A stretch of 64,000 nt of DNA from AV40 sp963817335. GTDB lineage: Bacteria > Verrucomicrobiota > Verrucomicrobiia > Chthoniobacterales > UBA10450. Below, piece after piece: positions 1 to 6,908 of this stretch. Each line of letters begins with the position of its first letter. The first letter of the stretch is position 1. The translations under genes and the position numbers were made by a program. The notes below the pieces were generated by a model. That model was not told where the DNA came from. It did not search any database and was given only the letters and a program-made list of their open reading frames with translations. The stretch covers positions 434,001 through 498,000 of the forward strand of contig CAWFNX010000005.1 of assembly GCA_963817335.1 (NCBI GenBank). Direction: 5' to 3'.

Positions 1-1
1 G

Positions 2-100
2 GGCGGTGGGATTGGCGGCCTCGGCCATCGGTCAGATTTCTATACGATTTTCGATTCCAAGTCGAAGATCGATATCTGCGCCGACCGATATTCGATTTAG
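2..100 (+). CDS. Possible 3' end of a gene cut by the window edge
   Basis: A frame is open from the left edge for 32 codons and ends in TAG, just before the convergent cytochrome gene. The peptide begins with a glycine-rich stretch (GGGIGGLGHRSDFY) and ends CADRYSI. No family is recognised, and the open stretch is short enough to be chance. It is listed because it stops cleanly in the gap before the next gene. Confidence 0.25.
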   Translation, partial: GGGIGGLGHRSDFYTIFDSKSKIDICADRYSI

Positions 101-107
101 TCTTCCC

Positions 108-413
108 CTACTTCTTTAACGAACGGACGTATGCTACCAGCGCTTTGACGTCGGCGTCGGAAAGTTTGCTTCCAAAACCCTTCATCTTGTCTTTGCCATT
201 TTTAATCGCGTTCGTAGCCTCGGCGTCGCTGAAGCTCTGGTCTTTGGTGTAGTCTTTCACTCCGAGCTTCTTTCCCATCATGGTGTTGCCGCTTCCGTCC
301 TTACCGTGGCAGGAGGCGCAGTTTGCCGCCCAAGTGGCACCCGCGTCTGCGGCGGCGGCGATTCCCGCGGAGCTGATGATGGTTGCGAGTAATAAAGAGA
401 TTTTTCGTTTCAT
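108..413 (-). CDS. Small monohaem c-type cytochrome (class I)
   Basis: This is a 101-residue exported cytochrome c. Residues 1-22 form a signal peptide (MKRK, then a hydrophobic core ending in AAA). The haem site CASCH is at residues 32-36, with a probable axial Met at 77 (KDKMKGF). The C-terminal helix LSDADVKALVAYVRSLKK is typical of cytochrome c5/c6-like carriers. It is a close tandem paralogue of the next upstream gene and lies in the same block as an outer-membrane porin and a multihaem cytochrome. A periplasmic shuttle role toward that conduit is likely but inferred. Confidence 0.9.
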   Translation of the reverse strand: MKRKISLLLATIISSAGIAAAADAGATWAANCASCHGKDGSGNTMMGKKLGVKDYTKDQSFSDAEATNAIKNGKDKMKGFGSKLSDADVKALVAYVRSLKK

Positions 414-451
414 AGAGCTGTTCCTTTTTCTGGTTCGACGCGCGTTGGTTT

Positions 452-781
452 TTATTTCTTCAAAGTCCGAACATAAGCGACCAGCGCCTTAATGTCGTCG
501 TCAGACAGCTTGCCGCCAAAAGCTTTCATTGCGGTTTTGCCATTCTGCTTCACCCCGTCTTTTATCGCAGTGGCTGCCTGCGCGTCGGTGAAGGAGCCCT
601 GCTTCTTCGAATCGGTCAGATCCATCGCTCCGAGCGTTTTCCCCATCTTGGTGTCGCCATTTCCGGTTGCTCCGTGGCAAGGCGTGCAGTTTGCGGCCCA
701 CAAAGCCTTTGCGTCCGCCGCGCGACCGGAAATTGCGGATGCAACAAGCAAAGTGACGATAAGTGAAACGATTGTTTTCAT
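452..781 (-). CDS. Small monohaem c-type cytochrome (class I), tandem paralogue
   Basis: This is a 109-residue exported monohaem cytochrome with a signal peptide, haem motif CTPCH (residues 32-36) and probable Met ligand at 85 (TAMKAFG). The C-terminus LSDDDIKALVAYVRTLKK is almost identical to that of the downstream cytochrome, so the pair arose by duplication. The start at 781 is chosen over one seven codons upstream because an AGAGG ribosome site lies nine bases before it and the signal peptide then begins MKTIVSL. It probably carries electrons in the periplasm for the adjacent porin-cytochrome genes. Confidence 0.9.
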   Translation of the reverse strand: MKTIVSLIVTLLVASAISGRAADAKALWAANCTPCHGATGNGDTKMGKTLGAMDLTDSKKQGSFTDAQAATAIKDGVKQNGKTAMKAFGGKLSDDDIKALVAYVRTLKK

Positions 782-818
782 AAGATAATCCTCTCTGAAC
801 AACTATTCTCTACCAAAC

Positions 819-3161
819 CTAGAAACGATATTGAAGCGCGGAAAAAATCGAATGTGCGGTGTAGTTGTTATGACCACCGAACAATTCGTCCCGGTAATCA
901 AAGAACCGATATTGCAGGGTCAGGCGAATTTGTTTGGTGAACTGCCGGCTGGCAGTGGCTCCGACGGTGTGCTCGGTCGCGCCCAGTCCGTAAGGCATTG
1001 AGACTCGGCTGTTCTTAAAATGATCGTTCGCGCAATAGAAGGTGTAATCGGCCCGCAAATCGGTGAATTCGTCGAGGACGTAACCGCTCGCTCCCGTCAC
1101 CGTCCAGTAGTCGTTTCGAAAATCGACAACCGTCGGGCTGTTGTAGGGTGTGACGCCAGTAGCGATCAGATTAATTTTGCTTGCCGGGGTTTCGGTTTGA
1201 TTGAAGACATACTCACCGACCGCCTGCAGATAAAAACGCGGGCACGGACTCCACGTCGCGCTCTCGCTAACGACGTGATTGGTGATCAGCCCGGTCATTT
1301 CTTCGTTCAAGATCGTGTTGCTCGGGAGTGGGAACGGGGATGTCGGTGAAATGGCCCATTTCCCCGAAACCTCAGTTTGCATGAAGTCGTAACGCGTGAC
1401 CAGGGAAAGGGTGCCGAGTATCTCCGGAAGCTTCGGTCGGGCCGTGACTCGGACATTGGCATCGTTGGTGGTCCAATCCTGTCCAATCAATCGCTGATTT
1501 CTTTCTGAGCCGGCAACGGGCGGTGCTAAGAGCTCGGTGTGGAAATCGTTATCGTAGTCGGCCTCTCTATAATAGTACTGGGCAGCCAGGTTCAGGCGAG
1601 CCATCGGGTACCAGGTCGCGCCGGCGGTGTACTTTTGATCGAAGAAATGGGTGTCCTTGTTTAGCTGGCCCTGATCCGATTGAACTGGCCTGCCGCCCAC
1701 AAGAGTTCCGGAAACTTCATGCTCACGGACATCGCCCCAGGCCTGTTCCAATTCCGCCTCGGTATAAAACAACCAGTTCTGAAAATGCTTGTATCTCAGC
1801 TCCAGGCGTTCCGCCGTTTCGTTTGTATCCTCAGACGTGTCGGCCGCTTTCGGGATTGCAGCAGTGTAGTGAGTCGGGGGCGGCGCGGTAGCAGTGTTGG
1901 CGTCCAGAAACGTCGATGAGCTGTCGATGTTCTCATGGGTGTAACGAAAACCAAGCAGCGCTTCCAAATCCTTCAATGGCATCCAGAACAGGTTCGAATT
2001 GAACACGTGTTCCCGGCTCTCCGACATGCCGGAGAGGTTCAGGATGGCATGATCATTGGACTGCAATTGCGGAAAGGTCGTTACAAAGATCGAATTATAA
2101 CCCGGTCCAGTAATGCGTGATCCCGACAAATCCGCGCCCGAGGTGGTGTATGAATACGCCGAGGTAAACCAAAGATTATCTTTGATGCGGGTTTCGCTCA
2201 GAATGTGGCCGGTGAAATCGTCGACGTCATTCTGATCGTTTTGAGTAATGAAACGTTGCGCGCCCGGCGGCGGAACTGCCGGGGGCAACTGGCCGCCGCC
2301 CCGCTCGAGCTGCAGGTTATTGTCGATCGAGTAGTGGTCCCAGCGCATGCCGATGCCGACGTCGGTATTTCCAAACGTCTTGGTGGCGTCGAAGGCAAAG
2401 ATGTCGCGTTTCTCATCAATGTCGCGATAAGCAGGGACGAGTTTTCGGGCAGGGTTAATTGCGATTCCCGTTAATGTTGTGTCGCCCCAAATCGTCGAAT
2501 CTTTCTGGCCGTCACGAATGTCGTGCGACCAGCGAATTGTAATTTCCGGCCAGTCCGGAACGCGAATTCCCATTTCCAGCCAGATTTCGTCGCGGTCGAT
2601 ATGCATTTCATCGAATGCCGGCGGGAAATGGGTGCCGCCATTCGGCGGGAAAAATCCGCCGTTGCCGTCGTACCAAGTGCGAAACGCGGTAAATCCTCCG
2701 CGGATGTAGCCGAGGTTCGGCTGCGATAGATCGACTTTGATGTCGTAATCGTTGATGTCCCAAAGGGCGTGGCCATCGATGGTGAGGGTGGCTTTCTCGC
2801 CGACGCTGTGTTCGTAATGAAGGTCGGTGATCCCGCCGTAAGGTTGGTCACCCGGCAGCCAATGTTGCTGCTCGAACTGCGCTCGATCGCCGCTGGTCCA
2901 GGTTCCGCCCACCCCAACTTCAATCCAGTTCTTGTAATCGGTCTCTTGTTCGGTGGTGCTGGCTGCGGCGGTTGACTTACCGTCTTTCCCTTCCGCGACT
3001 ACCGCTTTTGGATCTTTCGCGGACGCTCCGTCGGCCGTTTCAGTGCCGTCTGCATTCACCTCAGCGCGTAACGGGCCGCTGAGGCAAACCGCAAACAGGC
3101 TCAGTAAGGTCAACCGCACGAAACTTCGAACCGGAGCGGGAGAGAAGCGGGTAGCTCTCAT
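819..3161 (-). CDS. MtrB/PioB-type outer-membrane porin
   Basis: The 780-residue product has a signal peptide (residues about 1-33), an acidic low-complexity linker, then about 700 residues of alternating aromatic/polar beta-strand sequence ending in ALQYRF, the C-terminal Phe typical of outer-membrane barrels. Length and pattern fit the MtrB/PioB/DmsF family, whose barrels sheathe a multihaem cytochrome to carry electrons across the outer membrane. Family assignment rests on context and architecture. The start at 3161 lies one base after the upstream cytochrome stop (TAA-T-ATG). An in-frame ATG seven codons earlier is possible. The tight junction implies one operon with the multihaem gene. 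Confidence 0.8.
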   Translation of the reverse strand: MRATRFSPAPVRSFVRLTLLSLFAVCLSGPLRAEVNADGTETADGASAKDPKAVVAEGKDGKSTAAASTTEQETDYKNWIEVGVGGTWTSGDRAQFEQQHWLPGDQPYGGITDLHYEHSVGEKATLTIDGHALWDINDYDIKVDLSQPNLGYIRGGFTAFRTWYDGNGGFFPPNGGTHFPPAFDEMHIDRDEIWLEMGIRVPDWPEITIRWSHDIRDGQKDSTIWGDTTLTGIAINPARKLVPAYRDIDEKRDIFAFDATKTFGNTDVGIGMRWDHYSIDNNLQLERGGGQLPPAVPPPGAQRFITQNDQNDVDDFTGHILSETRIKDNLWFTSAYSYTTSGADLSGSRITGPGYNSIFVTTFPQLQSNDHAILNLSGMSESREHVFNSNLFWMPLKDLEALLGFRYTHENIDSSSTFLDANTATAPPPTHYTAAIPKAADTSEDTNETAERLELRYKHFQNWLFYTEAELEQAWGDVREHEVSGTLVGGRPVQSDQGQLNKDTHFFDQKYTAGATWYPMARLNLAAQYYYREADYDNDFHTELLAPPVAGSERNQRLIGQDWTTNDANVRVTARPKLPEILGTLSLVTRYDFMQTEVSGKWAISPTSPFPLPSNTILNEEMTGLITNHVVSESATWSPCPRFYLQAVGEYVFNQTETPASKINLIATGVTPYNSPTVVDFRNDYWTVTGASGYVLDEFTDLRADYTFYCANDHFKNSRVSMPYGLGATEHTVGATASRQFTKQIRLTLQYRFFDYRDELFGGHNNYTAHSIFSALQYRF

Positions 3162-3162
3162 A

Positions 3163-3951
3163 TTAATACCTGAAGTGGCCATTTACCTGCGAACCGTGGA
3201 CCGCCTCGTGGCAGCCGGCCGACCAGCAGGTTCCTTGGGGCAGACGGGTAGTGTGATCGGAATCGCCGATGAAAATTCGGCCGCCGGCTTTCTGTTCCTG
3301 GAAGTGACACTTCAGGCACAAGGTCTGGTTGCGCTCGTTGAGCATTCGCGCGTTGACCGAGCCATGCGGAGAGTGGCAACTTACGCAACCTTCACGCAGG
3401 GCCTCGTGTTGGAAAACGAACGGACCGGCCTGGGCAACGTGACATTGGAAGCACGTTTCATTTTCCCCGAGCAGCAGAGTTCCGCCGCCTTTGACTTGTT
3501 GGGGAAGACTTGTGCCGCCGCCTTTGATCGCGCGGCCGGCGTGCGGGTTGTGGCAATCGGCGCAACTCATCTTGCCTTCGAGCACCGGATGATGGTGAGG
3601 CATCTCAAATCTTGCCCGGACTTCGAGGTGGCATTGGAAGCAAGCGTCCGGCGACCTCCGCGGATTGACAATCTTGCTCTTATCGCCGCCGCCGGCAACG
3701 TGCAGACTTCCAGGTCCATGGCACGATTCGCATCCCATCTCCTTGGAGTTGTCGCCCGGTGCTTTCAGACGCGCATGGGTCGACGTTCGAAAGTTTTTGG
3801 TAATCGATTCGTGACAAGTCTCGCACGCTTCTGAGCCGACGAATTCAGCGCCGGGAATACTCGGCGGCGCGAGAATAGAGCGATTCGTCTCAAACGTGCT
3901 GCAAGAAAGGAGAACGACGGTGAGCGCGGCTGTTCCCCCGACCGCCCACAA
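3163..3951 (-). CDS. DmsE-like multihaem c-type cytochrome lipoprotein
   Basis: This is a 262-residue cytochrome with seven CXXCH haem sites (near residues 43, 74, 104, 130, 167, 189 and 212) and an eighth spaced CWSAGCH site near 242, so probably eight haems. DmsE/MtrA relatives have ten. The spacing CADCHNPHA...CVSCHSPHGS and the motif HHHPVLEGKMSC match that family. The N-terminus is a lipoprotein signal ending LLSC. The start used is TTG. The frame is open for about 12 further codons upstream and encodes a basic stretch (GKREK) that would complete the signal peptide, so the true start may be a non-ATG codon upstream. It is paired with the MtrB-like porin. Confidence 0.85.
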   Translation of the reverse strand: MWAVGGTAALTVVLLSCSTFETNRSILAPPSIPGAEFVGSEACETCHESITKNFRTSTHARLKAPGDNSKEMGCESCHGPGSLHVAGGGDKSKIVNPRRSPDACFQCHLEVRARFEMPHHHPVLEGKMSCADCHNPHAGRAIKGGGTSLPQQVKGGGTLLLGENETCFQCHVAQAGPFVFQHEALREGCVSCHSPHGSVNARMLNERNQTLCLKCHFQEQKAGGRIFIGDSDHTTRLPQGTCWSAGCHEAVHGSQVNGHFRY

Positions 3952-4074
3952 CAGTTTTTCGCGTTTACCGTGGAGCCATCGGAGTTAGTCTCGGACGCCA
4001 CACGTGCAGATAGTTGTCAGAATTGCGATCATCTGACTACTGCATTTCTTCGGCGAAAGTTGAGGGTGAACGTG

Positions 4075-4500
4075 TTATCGCCGCCGACCGTTAACGGCGG
4101 TCACTTCGGGTGAATGCATTGCGCGATATTGACTTGGCGACTTTCCGGACAGGGTCTTGAAGACGCGGTTGAATTGCGAAAGCGATTGAAACCCGACCGC
4201 GAATGCGACTTCGCTGATCTGAAGGTCGACATCTGCCAGAAGTTCGCGCGCCTTTTGGAATCTGGTGCGTGCGACGTAATCGACATACTTGATGCCGGTC
4301 ACATGTTTGAATTTCTCGCTCAAGTGGGTCGCGTTGATGCCTACGGCACGAGCTACTCGTGCCAGCGAAAGGTGCTCGTGAGCATGTTCTTCAATGAATC
4401 GCCGCGCTTTCCAAATATCGCGCGGCTCCGCCCGGTGCCCGTTGTGAGGGAATCGGTTAAATCCGGCGAATCCGGCTTCGGAAGAGTCTTTTAGTTTCAC
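4075..4500 (-). CDS. AraC-family transcription regulator, DNA-binding domain only
   Basis: This is a 141-residue protein made almost entirely of the AraC/XylS double helix-turn-helix (residues about 30-130, containing LARVARAVGINATHLSEKF and ISEVAFAVGFQSLSQFNRVF). There is no sensor domain; the N-terminus is a short basic tail. It is paralogous to the C-terminal domain of the PocR-AraC protein at 38.4-39.4 kb (shared FQSLxQFNRxFK). It sits between the electron-transfer genes and the fermentation genes, divergent from the small membrane genes, and may control one of these sets. Confidence 0.85.
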   Translation of the reverse strand: MKLKDSSEAGFAGFNRFPHNGHRAEPRDIWKARRFIEEHAHEHLSLARVARAVGINATHLSEKFKHVTGIKYVDYVARTRFQKARELLADVDLQISEVAFAVGFQSLSQFNRVFKTLSGKSPSQYRAMHSPEVTAVNGRRR

Positions 4501-4683
4501 ACCTCATTGAGGCCCAATCCGGCTGGTCGTTCTTTGCATTGCTTGCGGTTTACTTACCGGATCTTGTCCGGGCCGATTCGGCCGGCGGAATGGACCTGCG
4601 CAATTTTTGCAAAGCAAAAGGCAATTCACGGAGGGTCGGCGGCTCTGTCGCCGCTATCCTAACGACGAAAGGAAAGAATACTT

Positions 4684-4773
4684 ATGCAATACCTAATTCT
4701 GGCCGCTGTTGGAGGGATGACGCTGCTTTACGCAGTCATCATCTTTGAATGCCTCAGACATCCCGAGTGGTGA
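4684..4773 (+). CDS. KdpF-like 29-residue membrane peptide
   Basis: The peptide starts MQYLILAAVGGMTLLYAVII and ends CLRHPEW: one transmembrane helix and a short tail with a Pro-Glu-aromatic end. That layout is reminiscent of KdpF, the small subunit of the KdpFABC potassium pump (which typically ends in PERF), but no kdpABC genes are nearby. A strong AAGGAAAG ribosome site lies about 8 bases before the ATG. It is followed 17 bases later by another membrane gene with its own GGAGG site. The leader contains a small hairpin (GCGGC-N6-GCCGC near 4640-4656). A second similar peptide is encoded at 40.75 kb. Confidence 0.6.
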   Translation: MQYLILAAVGGMTLLYAVIIFECLRHPEW

Positions 4774-4790
4774 ACACTGGAGGTAAAATA

Positions 4791-5117
4791 ATGAATGCAA
4801 CGTTAATACCGCAAAATCGACAGGTAGTGGACGCGGAAAACAAAATCGCAGCTATGCTGACGGTCGTTCCCGGTCTCGGTCACATCTACAAGGGGCACTA
4901 TGCGCTTGGGTTCATCTGGATGTTCGTTGGGATGCCGATCGCATTGTGGATCGGAATCCTGCTCAGTCTGGCTACCGCCGGCGCCGGGCTGCTCGTTCCG
5001 ATTGCATGCTGGGCGGGTTTGGCCGTCGATGCTTATTGTGAACGCGACCTGTCCAGACATCATTGGCTCATGCCAATGACCGATGGAAGCGAAGAGGACG
5101 ACTACTTTATCGATTGA
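4791..5117 (+). CDS. Small membrane protein of TM2-like type
   Basis: This 108-residue protein has two hydrophobic segments (about 20-75) containing the motif VVPGLGHIYKGHYALGF, seen in TM2-domain and related small membrane proteins, followed by an acidic C-terminus (DGSEEDDYFID). The ATG at 4791 is chosen because GGAGG lies eight bases upstream. A longer in-frame start at 4749 would overlap the preceding peptide. It is probably co-transcribed with the KdpF-like peptide. Function unknown. Confidence 0.75.
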   Translation: MNATLIPQNRQVVDAENKIAAMLTVVPGLGHIYKGHYALGFIWMFVGMPIALWIGILLSLATAGAGLLVPIACWAGLAVDAYCERDLSRHHWLMPMTDGSEEDDYFID

Positions 5118-5256
5118 GCGGCACAAAAATGAACTCGCGGCGAATGTCGCGAACTGGATTAAAGATGAAAAATTTTTCAAGCACAGGGGATTCTCTTGCG
5201 CGGCCGCGATTTCCGAGGATTCGTCCGCGCCGGCCTTGAATTCGTTTCCAGCGACA

Positions 5257-6897
5257 ATGCCGCTCGGCGAATTCTTGTTCGAATATCTTTATCGTCGCGG
5301 GGTTCGCCACAGTTTTGGTGTTCCAGGCGATTTCGCGCTTCCTACGTTTACCTGGCTCGAGAAATCGAAGATTCAAAGCGTTACCATGACGCATGAACCG
5401 TCGGCGGGTTTTGCCGCCGACGCTTATTCGCGAATCAACGGAATCGGATTGGTCTGCGTAACTTATTGTGTTGGCGGTCTCAATGTCTTGAATGCGATCG
5501 CCGGCGCCTACGCCGAAAAATCACCGGTCGTGGTGGTGAGCGGCGCACCTGGCCGCAAAGATCGCGAAAAGGATCCGCTGTTGCATCACAAGGTAAAGAC
5601 TTTCGAGACTCAACGCCGCGTATACGATGAAGTTACAGTTGCCAGCGCGGTGTTGCTGGACGAGCAGCGCGCGGCTTCAGAAGTCGCGCGCTGCGTCGAG
5701 GCCTGTTTGCGTTACAAACGTCCGGTCTACATCGAAGTGCCGCACGACATGGTCGACCGCGAGATTCCAATCGTTGGGATTGCTTCACCGGAGATTCCAA
5801 AATCCGATCCACACACTCTTCGCGCTGCTTTCGATGAAACGCTTAAACTGATTCGGGACGCCAAGAAACCGGTGATTCTCGCCGGCGTCGAACTGGCGCG
5901 CTATCGCACCGCGGGGCTGGTATTGCGCATGGCCGAGCGAATGAACATTCCCATCGCCGCAGATCTTCTGAGCAAGAGCGCGATTCCCGAAAATCACCGG
6001 CTTTACATCGGGGTCTACGGCGGAGCGATGAGCAGTGACGAATACGTTCGCAACTATGTGGAATCGGCCGATCTCGTCCTGATGCTTGGGACGTTCATCA
6101 CCGACATGAGCATGGGCTTTTACACCGCGAAGTTGGATCGAAATCGGACGGTTCTCGCGACCACCGAACGGGTGAACGTTCAATATCATCGCTACGACTC
6201 GGTTGATTTTCGGGAGTTCCTCGAGGCACTCGCGACGACGAAGGCGCCGCGGAAACATTTCAAACATTCGAACGCGGACGGACTCCCGTCGCCGCTGAAG
6301 AAGAGCGAACGCCCGCAATTGCTTACAATGCGCGACGTCTTTCGAATTTTGTCGCTCCACCTGAATGAGCGCTGCTGTGTGATTGCGGACATCGGCGACG
6401 CGATCTTCGGGGCCGTTGGCATTCGCAGCGCGCGACAACCGCAGTTTATTGCGCCCGCTTACTATATGTCGATGGGGTTTGCGGTGCCCGCCGGCATCGG
6501 AGTTGCCCTCGCGGCGAAAAAGTTGCGGCCTTACGTTTTGGTAGGCGATGGCGCGTTTCAAATGACCGGCGCCGAAGTATCGACTGCAGTTCGCCTCGGG
6601 CTTAATCCGATTGTGATTGTGTTGAATAACGACGGCTACGGCACGATGCGTCAGATTCGCGACGGCGATTTCAACAAGATTACGCAGTGGAATTATGCCA
6701 AGATTTGTGACCTCGTCGGCGGTGGACACAGCGTCACGGTTTCGACCAAAGGCGAATTCGACAAAGCTCTCTCGGCTGCGCAGAAATCAAATCAGGTCTA
6801 CGTGATCGAAGTTCGAATCCCGCGTGGCGAAGTGAGCAACCAGCTCGCCCAAATTGCCCGCGAGGTCCGCAAAGTCCGCGGCATCAATAATTCCTGA
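5257..6897 (+). CDS. Thiamine-diphosphate decarboxylase, pyruvate/indolepyruvate decarboxylase family
   Basis: This is a 546-residue ThDP enzyme predicted to decarboxylate a 2-keto acid (pyruvate, indolepyruvate or similar) to an aldehyde. Visible features are the N-terminal FGVPGDF, the catalytic Glu in HEPSAGFAADAYSR, the paired histidines in LLHHKV characteristic of the PDC/IPDC group, and the C-terminal ThDP/metal motif starting GDGAFQ and ending in LNN. The ATG at 5257 gives the family's normal length (MPLGEFLFEYLYRRGV). The frame extends back to 5083 but that part overlaps the upstream gene and looks non-coding. With the zinc alcohol dehydrogenase at 17.4 kb it could form an ethanol-type fermentation route (inference). 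Confidence 0.88.
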   Translation: MPLGEFLFEYLYRRGVRHSFGVPGDFALPTFTWLEKSKIQSVTMTHEPSAGFAADAYSRINGIGLVCVTYCVGGLNVLNAIAGAYAEKSPVVVVSGAPGRKDREKDPLLHHKVKTFETQRRVYDEVTVASAVLLDEQRAASEVARCVEACLRYKRPVYIEVPHDMVDREIPIVGIASPEIPKSDPHTLRAAFDETLKLIRDAKKPVILAGVELARYRTAGLVLRMAERMNIPIAADLLSKSAIPENHRLYIGVYGGAMSSDEYVRNYVESADLVLMLGTFITDMSMGFYTAKLDRNRTVLATTERVNVQYHRYDSVDFREFLEALATTKAPRKHFKHSNADGLPSPLKKSERPQLLTMRDVFRILSLHLNERCCVIADIGDAIFGAVGIRSARQPQFIAPAYYMSMGFAVPAGIGVALAAKKLRPYVLVGDGAFQMTGAEVSTAVRLGLNPIVIVLNNDGYGTMRQIRDGDFNKITQWNYAKICDLVGGGHSVTVSTKGEFDKALSAAQKSNQVYVIEVRIPRGEVSNQLAQIAREVRKVRGINNS

Positions 6898-6908
6898 GAT
6901 TGTCTGGT

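Noticed and set aside
2953..3834. A 293-codon open frame on the plus strand opposite the multihaem cytochrome and porin
   Set aside because: It is the complement of two recognisable genes and has no domain or ribosome site; a GC-rich shadow frame.
5785..6729. A 314-codon minus-strand frame inside the decarboxylase gene
   Set aside because: It lies wholly opposite conserved ThDP motifs and its sequence is Arg/His-rich without protein family character.
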